64,000 bases of DNA, from contig CP099650.1 of NCBI GenBank assembly GCA_024123915.1, positions 3,286,001 through 3,350,000 of the forward strand, given 5' to 3'. A program made the position numbers and the translations under genes. Within the stretch, counting starts at the first letter, position 1, and each line of letters starts with the position of its first letter. The notes under the pieces are model-generated. The model had not been told where the DNA came from. It worked only from the letters and a program-made list of their open reading frames with translations, and made no database searches. Below, one piece after another: positions 15,636 through 22,343 of the stretch. This DNA is from Oxalobacteraceae bacterium OTU3CAMAD1. GTDB taxonomy: Bacteria; Pseudomonadota; Gammaproteobacteria; Burkholderiales; Burkholderiaceae_D.

Positions 15636-18600
15636 ATGGCGACGCGTCCTTCGTATATTTATCAGGGTGGTTCGGTGATGATGCATTCACCGCTGCAATT
15701 GAAAAACGCCGAGATGTACGGCTACTTTGTGCGGGGCGATCTGGCCAAGCTGCAGGCCACGCTCGACGGCACGCTCAACCAGGTGGCCGGGCGGCGCATG
15801 CGCTTCAAGGCCATCTCGCCGTACGTGTTGCTGACGTTCACGCGCGTCAACCACGCCGATTCGGCGGTGGCAGTCGACCAGAACAAGGGCTGGATCACCG
15901 AGATCGACATCGTCACCTGGATTATGGTGGGGGCGATGGACGAGGAGGGTGAACTGGCCCACATCTATTACTATCCCGCGCATATCTTCGTCGACGACGC
16001 CATGGCGCTGATCAACGGCCGCGAGCTGTTCGGCTATCCAAAATACCTGTGCGAGTACGAGATTCCCGCCGCCGGCGCCGAGCCGCTGCGCTGCGCCGTC
16101 TCCGCGAAGGGCTTCCACCCGTTCTCGCCGGAGACCAAAATCGCCATGCACCCGCTGCTGGAGGTGAACGCGACCGAGAAGACCGGCATCGACACGCCGG
16201 TCCACAGCCTGTTCGATCTGATCGAGGAGGCCATCAAGCTGTTTTTGTCGATCCCCGATTTCTTTAACCTCGACGCCGCCGGCTGGGATGACATCATCTC
16301 GCTGCTGCGCAATCCGCGCATCGATCAGATCTTCCTCAAGCAGTTCCCGGACAGCGCGGGGTTGAAGGCGGTGTACCAGGCGATCCTCGCGGCGCCGGCC
16401 ACCATCGAGAAGATCCACGGCGGCTCGCTGCTTGGCTATGAATACGAATGCGTGCTGCACGCCTTCGACAGCTTCCCGCTGCACGAGACGCTCGGCCTGC
16501 AACTGGGCCCGCAGCAGGCGATCCTGCCGTACAAGCTCAATTTCGATTTCACCGCGCAGCCGGGCGAGGAGTTGATCGACAATTCCAGCGTGGCGCAGAA
16601 GAAGATCGCGGTCCTTGGTGGCGGCGTCGGCTCGATGACGGCGGCCTACTATCTGAGCGACCAGCCGGGGTGGAAGAACAACTACGACATCACCGTCTAT
16701 CAGCAGGGATGGCGGCTGGGCGGCAAGGGCGCGAGCGGCCGCAACGCCGACTACGGCCAGCGCATCGAGGAGCACGGCCTGCATATCTGGTTCGGCTTCT
16801 ACACCAACGCCTTCAGGATGATCAAGGACGCCTACACCAGTCTCGATCGGCCGCCCGGCGCGCCGCTGGCGACGTGGCGCGACGCCTTCAAGCAGCACGA
16901 TTACGTCGCCTTGTCGGAGCAGGTCGGCGACCGCTGGCACAACTGGTCGATCGTGTTCCCGTCGCTGCCCGGGGAGCCGGGCGAGGGCGATCAGGAAATC
17001 TCGATGTGGCAACTGGCCGTGGCGATGATGGGCTGGATCGAACAATGGATCAACTGCATCGACGAGCTGACCGCGACGCTGGAAGTGGACGAGCAGCCGC
17101 ACCACGGCGGCATGCTGCCGGACTGGCTGCACCGCCTGGCCGAGGGTGTGGCCAACACCGTCAACGAACTGGCCGACGACCTGACGCTCGCCGCCAGCGC
17201 GCTGACCGGGATGGTGGCGAACATGTCGGCCGATACCGGCATGCATACGGAGGGCGAGCATCACGCGCTGGCGGGTGTGCTGGGCGGCGTGCGTGGCAGG
17301 CTGCGCACGCGCTATCGCGGCCTGGTCGACCGCGCCCACGCCGATGGCGACATCCTCGACGACATCCGCCGGCTGTTCATCTGCCTCGACCTGGGCATCA
17401 CGGTGATGAAGGGCGTGTTCGACGACGGAGTGCTCAAACATGGTTTCGATGTCATCAACGATATCGATTTCCGCGACTGGCTGCGCAAGCATGGCGGCGA
17501 CGAGGACCTGTGCGTGAATTCGGCGCCGGTGCGCGGCTTCTACGATCTGGTGTTCGCGTACGAGGGCGGCGATTTCACCAAGCCGAACGCCGAGGCGGGG
17601 ACCTTGCTGCGCTCGATGGCGCGCATCGGCCTTTGCTACAAGGGCGGCATCATGTTCAAGATGCAGGCCGGGATGGGCGATACCGTCTTCACGCCGCTGT
17701 ACGAAGCGCTGCTCAAGCGCGGCGTCAAGTTCAAGTTCTTCCACAAGGTCGAGGAGCTGGTGCCGGACGGGCGCGAGATCAGCGCCATCCGCATGACGCG
17801 CCAGGTCGACCTGGCGGGCGACGACTATCACCCGCTGGTCGACGTCAAGGACCTGGCGTGCTGGCCGAGCCAGCCGAACTACGATCAGATCGACCCCGAA
17901 CAGGCGGCGCTGCTGCGGGAGAATGAAATCAATCTGGAGTCCTACTGGAGCGACTGGCCGCGCGTGTATCAGGAGCGCTTCGACAAGCCGCTGCCGGCGC
18001 TGACGCTCAAGCGCGGCGTCGATTTCGACCAGGTGGTGTTCGGCATTTCGGTCGGATCGCTGCCGGCCCTGTGTCCGCAATTGCTGGCGAAAAGCCCGGC
18101 GCTGCTGGCCACCTCCGAACATGTGAAGACGGTGGCGACGCAGGCCTACCAGGTCTGGCTGGACAAGGATTTGGCGCAGATAGGTTGGAGCATCCAGCCC
18201 GACGGCCAGCAACCGGTGCTGAGCGGCTTCACCGAGCCATACGATACGTGGGCGCCGATGGACCAGCTGCTGGTGCGCGAGGACTGGCCGGCGGGGCAGG
18301 AGCCGCGCAACACGTCCTACTTCTGCAGCGCGTTGACGGTGGACAGCTATCCTCCGGCCACCGATACGGACTTCCCCAAACGGATGGCGGAGCTGGCGAA
18401 GAAGGGCGCGGTGAATCAGCTCAGTCAGGAGATCGCCTCATTGTGGTCGGCGGCCGGGCCAGCGGGGGCGTTTCCGTGGCAGTGGCTGACCGATGCCAGC
18501 GAGGGCACCGGCGCGCAGCGCTTCAACGCGCAATATTGGCGGGCGAATGTCGATCCGTCCGAGCGCTACGTGATGTCGGTGGTGGGCAGCACCAAATACC

Positions 18601-18770
18601 GTTTGCAGACCGACCAATCGGGCTTCGACAACCTGTTCCTGACCGGCGACTGGATCAAGACAGGATTGAACGCCGGTTGCGTGGAGGCGGCGGTCATGGC
18701 CGGCATGCAGACCTCGCGCGCGATGAGCGGCCATCCCCGGATGATCGATGGCGAGACTGACTTCATTTAG
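15636..18770 (+). CDS. Fusion of acetoacetate-decarboxylase-like domain and FAD-dependent oxidoreductase
   Basis: A 1044-residue two-domain protein. Residues 15-300 resemble acetoacetate decarboxylase: the RELFGYPKY motif keeps E130 and K136, the equivalent of the Schiff-base lysine, although the neighbouring second lysine of the classic PKK is tyrosine. From residue 324 a Rossmann FAD-binding motif (IAVLGGGVGSMTAAYYLS) begins a long amine-oxidase/phytoene-desaturase-like domain; the matching C-terminal FAD signature is FLTGDWIKTGLNAGCVEAA at about 1003. GLHIWFGFY and HKVEELVPDG also fit that family. There is no signal peptide or membrane helix. Both halves look intact, so it may couple decarboxylation to oxidation of a beta-keto acid or polyene-like substrate. 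No pathway genes adjoin it. Confidence 0.85.
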   Translation: MATRPSYIYQGGSVMMHSPLQLKNAEMYGYFVRGDLAKLQATLDGTLNQVAGRRMRFKAISPYVLLTFTRVNHADSAVAVDQNKGWITEIDIVTWIMVGAMDEEGELAHIYYYPAHIFVDDAMALINGRELFGYPKYLCEYEIPAAGAEPLRCAVSAKGFHPFSPETKIAMHPLLEVNATEKTGIDTPVHSLFDLIEEAIKLFLSIPDFFNLDAAGWDDIISLLRNPRIDQIFLKQFPDSAGLKAVYQAILAAPATIEKIHGGSLLGYEYECVLHAFDSFPLHETLGLQLGPQQAILPYKLNFDFTAQPGEELIDNSSVAQKKIAVLGGGVGSMTAAYYLSDQPGWKNNYDITVYQQGWRLGGKGASGRNADYGQRIEEHGLHIWFGFYTNAFRMIKDAYTSLDRPPGAPLATWRDAFKQHDYVALSEQVGDRWHNWSIVFPSLPGEPGEGDQEISMWQLAVAMMGWIEQWINCIDELTATLEVDEQPHHGGMLPDWLHRLAEGVANTVNELADDLTLAASALTGMVANMSADTGMHTEGEHHALAGVLGGVRGRLRTRYRGLVDRAHADGDILDDIRRLFICLDLGITVMKGVFDDGVLKHGFDVINDIDFRDWLRKHGGDEDLCVNSAPVRGFYDLVFAYEGGDFTKPNAEAGTLLRSMARIGLCYKGGIMFKMQAGMGDTVFTPLYEALLKRGVKFKFFHKVEELVPDGREISAIRMTRQVDLAGDDYHPLVDVKDLACWPSQPNYDQIDPEQAALLRENEINLESYWSDWPRVYQERFDKPLPALTLKRGVDFDQVVFGISVGSLPALCPQLLAKSPALLATSEHVKTVATQAYQVWLDKDLAQIGWSIQPDGQQPVLSGFTEPYDTWAPMDQLLVREDWPAGQEPRNTSYFCSALTVDSYPPATDTDFPKRMAELAKKGAVNQLSQEIASLWSAAGPAGAFPWQWLTDASEGTGAQRFNAQYWRANVDPSERYVMSVVGSTKYRLQTDQSGFDNLFLTGDWIKTGLNAGCVEAAVMAGMQTSRAMSGHPRMIDGETDFI

Positions 18771-18800
18771 TGGGAGACGGCGGTTTTTTGCGGCGCATAG

Positions 18801-18834
18801 ATGGCGGATTACGCTTCGCTAATCCGCCCTACGT
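18801..18834. repeat. REP-like palindrome, inverted copy of the 18918 element
   Basis: A 34-base element with the core GGCGGATTA-N6-TAATCCGCC, oriented so that its CTACGT end faces right. It matches the reverse complement of 18918-18951 at all but one base. The pair, 83 bp apart, resembles a REPIN (two inverted REP sequences that can fold as one long hairpin). Similar elements occur at 51.1, 54.6 and 62.8 kb. Confidence 0.85.
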
Positions 18835-18917
18835 AAATCCGCGCGTAATTTCACGTCCCGATGCGTCGTGCCTGATGTCCGGCTAGCGGACGTTGACAGC
18901 AGATCCCACGTGGAGGC

Positions 18918-18951
18918 ACGTAGGGCGGATTAGCGCAGCGTAATCCGCCAT
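18918..18951. repeat. REP-like palindrome, partner of the 18801 element
   Basis: Same 34-base element in the opposite orientation (ACGTAGGGCGG at the left). The two copies flank 83 bp of sequence that holds no gene. Located between the convergent ends of the large fusion gene and the GNAT gene. Confidence 0.85.
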
Positions 18952-18975
18952 GCGCCGCCACTGCCCCATCGCCGA

Positions 18976-19518
18976 TTAGGCCAGATGTTTATAAAAAAAG
19001 GTGGTGCCGCAGTAGGCGCCATCGGGCATCAATGCGTATTTCGGCACCGTGCCGGCGCTGTGCCAGCCGGCGCGCTGGTACAGCCGTTCGGCGTCGCCGC
19101 CGGTGACGGTATCGAGCACCAGCACGCTTTTGCCGACGTCGCGCGCGGCTGCGTCGACGGCCGCCATCAGTAAACCGGCCACGCCGCGCCGGCGCACGTC
19201 GCGGTGTACCAGCATCTTGGCGACGTCCGCCCGGTGCGGCTGGTTGTCCGGCTGCGCCGTGATCAACTGCACCGTGCCGACCACGCGCCCGGCATCGGTC
19301 TCCGCCACCAGCAGCACGCGCTCCGCGCGCGCGACCCCGGCCAGCACGCCGCGCCAGAATTCCAGCGCCTTTTCGCGCGGCAGCGGCAGCATGAAGCTGA
19401 CCGAGGCGCCGCTTTCCACGCAATCGATCAGCACATCGGCCAGGGCCAGCGCCAGCGCCTCGCCGCGCTCCCGCGCTTCGCTGGCGTCTATGCGGCGCAC
19501 GGTGATTGAATCGGACAT
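18976..19518 (-). CDS. GNAT-family N-acetyltransferase
   Basis: A 180-residue GNAT acetyltransferase that would transfer an acetyl group from acetyl-CoA. The acetyl-CoA-binding motif A is VHRDVRRRGVAGLLMAAV (R-R-G-V-A), followed by LVLDTVTGGDAERLYQRAGW, typical of the motif B region. Its ATG overlaps the stop of the XRE-cupin gene upstream (TGATG), so the two are translated together. The pairing of a cupin regulator with an acetyltransferase suggests that the regulator controls the enzyme according to a small ligand. Substrate unknown. Confidence 0.9.
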   Translation of the reverse strand: MSDSITVRRIDASEARERGEALALALADVLIDCVESGASVSFMLPLPREKALEFWRGVLAGVARAERVLLVAETDAGRVVGTVQLITAQPDNQPHRADVAKMLVHRDVRRRGVAGLLMAAVDAAARDVGKSVLVLDTVTGGDAERLYQRAGWHSAGTVPKYALMPDGAYCGTTFFYKHLA

Positions 19519-20099
19519 CAGTTTCTCCTCGTCGCGGGTTGTGAGGTCAGCGCGACCAGATAGCGCGCGCGTTCATCGGTGGGGTTGAAGTAGACGATGT
19601 GGCGTTCGAGCCGCATGGCGAGCGTGTCGCCCGCCTGCAGCCGCCATTGCTGGTCGCCGACGCCGATGTCCATCGTGCCTTCGATGATCCAGATTTGCTG
19701 GTGGATGTCGGCGCCGTGCGGCGTGCTGTCGTAGGCGACGCGCTGCCCGGGCGGGAAGATCACGTCGACCAGTTGTATCGGGGAGGGGGCGGCGGGCGAG
19801 AGGCCGCGCCGGGTGTAACCGGAGGCGGGGTCGGTCCATACCGGCTGCTCGGCGACGCGCGCCACCGGCGACGGTTGCGCGATTGGCGCGGCCTTGTCCT
19901 CGAACAGGCTGGCCAGCGCCACACCCAGCGCGCTGGCAAGTTTATCCAGCACGGCGGCGGTGGGGCTGCTTTCGCCGCGTTCGATCAAGGAGATGGTCGA
20001 GCGGCTGACGTTGCTGCGTGCCGCCAGGGCATCCAGCGACAAGCTTTGCGCATCGCGCAATTCCCGCACGCGGCGGGCAATCAGTAAGTTGATATCCAT
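19518..20099 (-). CDS. XRE-family regulator with C-terminal cupin domain
   Basis: A 193-residue regulator. Residues 5-62 form the helix-turn-helix (LRDAQSLSLDALAARSNVS, RSTISLIERGESSPT). Residues 105-185 form a cupin beta-barrel (FPPGQRVAYDSTPHGADIHQ, IIEGTMDIGVGDQQWRLQAGD, HIVYFNP) that would bind an effector. Proteins of this layout, such as PuuR, usually repress catabolic or detoxification operons. The gene starts inside an inverted repeat (20098-20125) and another palindrome lies at 20127-20140, so autoregulation is likely. It forms an operon with the GNAT gene. Confidence 0.92.
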   Translation of the reverse strand: MDINLLIARRVRELRDAQSLSLDALAARSNVSRSTISLIERGESSPTAAVLDKLASALGVALASLFEDKAAPIAQPSPVARVAEQPVWTDPASGYTRRGLSPAAPSPIQLVDVIFPPGQRVAYDSTPHGADIHQQIWIIEGTMDIGVGDQQWRLQAGDTLAMRLERHIVYFNPTDERARYLVALTSQPATRRN

Positions 20100-20140
20100 G
20101 GATTTCCATTTTACAGGAAATCCATGTCCAGTAAACTGGA
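20098..20140. promoter_or_regulatory. Probable operators of the XRE-cupin regulator
   Basis: Two adjacent palindromes: ATGGATTTCC-N8-GGAAATCCAT (20098-20125), perfect 10-base arms that include the regulator's start codon, and TCCAGT-AA-ACTGGA (20127-20140). Their position over the start and the region just upstream of it fits negative autoregulation by the encoded dimeric regulator. Inferred from symmetry and place. Confidence 0.6.
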
Positions 20141-20175
20141 ATTGATATCTTTTGCGGAAGGGTTGCGGTTACGTC

Positions 20176-20499
20176 TTAGCGGCCACGGTTGGTGTCGGTG
20201 CTGTTGTCGCCCCGGGCGCCGGCAGCGCGGTCGCGGTGCGTGGTTTCCGCCGAAGCGGCTGCGGCATCCTGTTTGCTGTCCTGGTAACTCCGGCTCAGGT
20301 TGCCCTGGCGCAGACTTTGCTCGGAACGGGCCGGCGCGCGGCCGTGTTGCTCGTTCACGTGCGGCGTGTCATTGCCGGGATGCCCGACGGCGTGGTTGCC
20401 GCTCTCCGACATGCCGTCCCGCTCGGGATCGTAGCCGTCGTGGGGCATGTTGGCGCCGGGTTTAAAACCTTTTTCGCTCGGTTTGTTAGGTTGGCTCAT
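20176..20499 (-). CDS. Small hydrophilic, probably disordered protein
   Basis: A 107-residue protein starting at an ATG preceded by AAAGGAGA, a strong ribosome binding site. A longer in-frame extension exists upstream but runs antisense to the flavodoxin-fold gene and should be ignored. The composition is striking: rich in Asp, Asn, Gly, Ser, Arg, His and Gln, nearly free of bulky hydrophobic residues, with no cysteine (for example MPHDGYDPERDGMSESGNHA). This suggests an intrinsically disordered protein, as seen among stress- or desiccation-related proteins; I do not recognise the family. Confidence 0.75.
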   Translation of the reverse strand: MSQPNKPSEKGFKPGANMPHDGYDPERDGMSESGNHAVGHPGNDTPHVNEQHGRAPARSEQSLRQGNLSRSYQDSKQDAAAASAETTHRDRAAGARGDNSTDTNRGR

Positions 20500-20724
20500 G
20501 ATGCTTCTCCTTTGAAAGGGGAGGAACCATTGTCCTTCCCCGAGTTCACATCCTAAGCTGCCCCGACTGTTCAGTGCGTAGGCGCACACCCCGAGGCCAT
20601 GTAGGAGTGCACGGAGGGAAACTTTCGACATGGCACGCACCCGAATGTTCGGTAGAGAACGTTCGTCCGCGCACGGACGAGTTGCCCGTTTGGTGACACG
20701 ATGAAAGCTTGCCAGGAGACTTAC

Positions 20725-21807
20725 ATGCCCGAAAAAACACCAGAGGTTCGCACCGGCCAGGCGCCGCCGCCGCTCGGCCGCAACGAGTTCCGTCTGCGGT
20801 TCATGCGGTCCTTTTACGACCCCGCTTTCGGTCCGGTGGCGGACGCGCTGGCGCAGGTCGAGGAGGTCGCCTGGAGCAACTATCACGACGGGCGCAAGGC
20901 GCCGGTGACGCAAAAAGCCGGCGTCCAATTCGCCGATCCCGATTACGATCTGTCGGTCGAGTGGAAGGCCACCCGCGACCGCCTGCTGGCCGCCGAGCGG
21001 ACGCAGAAAGATCCGCAAACCCGTTCGAGGGTGCTGCTCATCAATGGCTCGGCGCGCAACGACGGCACCTGTCCGGGCGAGATGTCCAAAACCCACCGCA
21101 TGACGCAGTGGGCGCGCGAGACGCTGGCCGAATCCGGCATCGACAGCGATGTGCTGGACCTGAGCCTGCTTACGTCCAGCTACGATTTGCACATCCATCC
21201 GTGCAAGGGCTGCGCGTCGACGGCGATGCCCTTGTGTCATTGGCCCTGCAGCTGCTATCCGAACCACGGCGAGCGCCAGACCAGCGACTGGATGGCGGAG
21301 ATCTACGAGAGCTGGGTGGCCGCGCACGGCGTGATCATCCTGACGCCGACCTATTGGTATCAGGCGCCGTCGGTGCTAAAGCTGATGATCGACCGGCTGG
21401 TCTGCGCCGACGGCGGCAATCCCGATCCGACCACCACGCACGGCAAGAAGGCGGCCGAAGCCAAGGCGCTCGAGCTGGCCGGCTGGGACTATCCCAAGCA
21501 CCTGGCCGGCCGCGCCTACGGGCTGGTGGTGCATGGCGACGTGGCCGGCATCGAGGGACTGCGGCGCGGCCTGGCGGACTGGCTAGACTGGATGGGATTG
21601 ATCGACGCCGGCAAGCAGGCGGCGCTGGACCGCTATGTCGGCTACTATGAGTCGTACGCCGAAAGTCATCAGGCGCTGGATCGCGACGAAATGTTCCAGC
21701 GGGAGGTGCGCAATGTGGCCGCCTCGGTGGCGGCGGCGGTGGGGCAGCTGCGCGCCGGCACGTTGACCAAGCCGGATGCCGGCGTGCGTCCGGCGCGGCC
21801 CAAGTAA
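20725..21807 (+). CDS. Flavodoxin-fold NAD(P)H-dependent FMN reductase-like protein
   Basis: A 360-residue protein. After a 90-residue N-terminal extension of unknown role, residues about 100-320 have the flavodoxin-like fold of NADPH-dependent FMN reductases: LLINGSARNDGTCPGEMSKT is the phosphate-binding loop, and VIILTPTYWYQAPSVLKLMI the second FMN-contacting region. A cysteine cluster (HPCKGCASTAMPLCHWPCSC) sits between them and could bind metal or form disulfides. The ATG at 20725 has AGGAG six bases before it and is preferred over an upstream ATG. Expected role: flavin-dependent reduction of a quinone, metal or electrophile. Confidence 0.82.
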   Translation: MPEKTPEVRTGQAPPPLGRNEFRLRFMRSFYDPAFGPVADALAQVEEVAWSNYHDGRKAPVTQKAGVQFADPDYDLSVEWKATRDRLLAAERTQKDPQTRSRVLLINGSARNDGTCPGEMSKTHRMTQWARETLAESGIDSDVLDLSLLTSSYDLHIHPCKGCASTAMPLCHWPCSCYPNHGERQTSDWMAEIYESWVAAHGVIILTPTYWYQAPSVLKLMIDRLVCADGGNPDPTTTHGKKAAEAKALELAGWDYPKHLAGRAYGLVVHGDVAGIEGLRRGLADWLDWMGLIDAGKQAALDRYVGYYESYAESHQALDRDEMFQREVRNVAASVAAAVGQLRAGTLTKPDAGVRPARPK

Positions 21808-21903
21808 TACGGAAAAGTAGAACGAAAGTAGAACGAAAAAAGCAGGACGGAACGGATGGCCGCGAAGGCGGTCTATATTTGATTAACCTTGAAAGGATCC
21901 ACC

Positions 21904-22320
21904 ATGGGCATACTCAGCAACATCTTCCACAAGATTTTCCCCGGCTCGAAACCTGACACGGCGCAACCTGCCGCTGCGCCTGCTGCGGCACCCGCGGCCG
22001 CGCCAGCCGCCGCGCCAGCCGCTGCGGCGCCACAGCCGGCCGCCGCCACGCCGGTGACGCCGCTGGTCGATGTCGAAGCGATCCTGACGACGATGCAGCA
22101 GCAGAATTCGCAGCCACTGAACTGGCGCACCTCCATCGTCGACCTGCTCAAGTTGCTCAACCTGGACAGCAGCCTGGCCTCCCGCAAGGAACTGGCCGAC
22201 GAGCTGCATTACACCGGCGACAAAAACGATTCGGCGTCGATGAATATCTGGCTGCACAAGCAGGTGATGATCAAGCTGTCGGAAAACGGGGGCAAGGTGC
22301 CTGCCGAGTTGAAGGACTAA
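21904..22320 (+). CDS. DUF3597 domain protein
   Basis: A 138-residue protein. Residues 1-18 (MGILSNIFHKIFPGSKPD) form an amphipathic helix; residues 19-50 are a low-complexity Ala/Pro linker; residues 55-138 match the DUF3597 family (LNWRTSIVDLLKLLNLDSSL, ARKELADEL-type helix, MNIWLHKQVMIKLSENGGKV). The family's function is unknown; the fold is small and helical and is sometimes found with peptidoglycan-binding or LysM proteins. It is preceded by AAAGGATCC. No signal peptide, so presumably cytoplasmic or membrane-surface associated. Confidence 0.85.
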   Translation: MGILSNIFHKIFPGSKPDTAQPAAAPAAAPAAAPAAAPAAAAPQPAAATPVTPLVDVEAILTTMQQQNSQPLNWRTSIVDLLKLLNLDSSLASRKELADELHYTGDKNDSASMNIWLHKQVMIKLSENGGKVPAELKD

Positions 22321-22343
22321 ACGCTGCAGGAATAAAGCCGTGC

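Noticed and set aside
18801..18951. Integron attC or phage attachment site
   Set aside because: No attC core (GTTRRRY) or integrase; the elements repeat in other intergenic regions, fitting REP-like sequences.
20500..21327. Upstream extension of the small hydrophilic protein gene on the minus strand
   Set aside because: Lies antisense to the flavodoxin-fold gene; the strong ribosome site at 20499 marks the real start.
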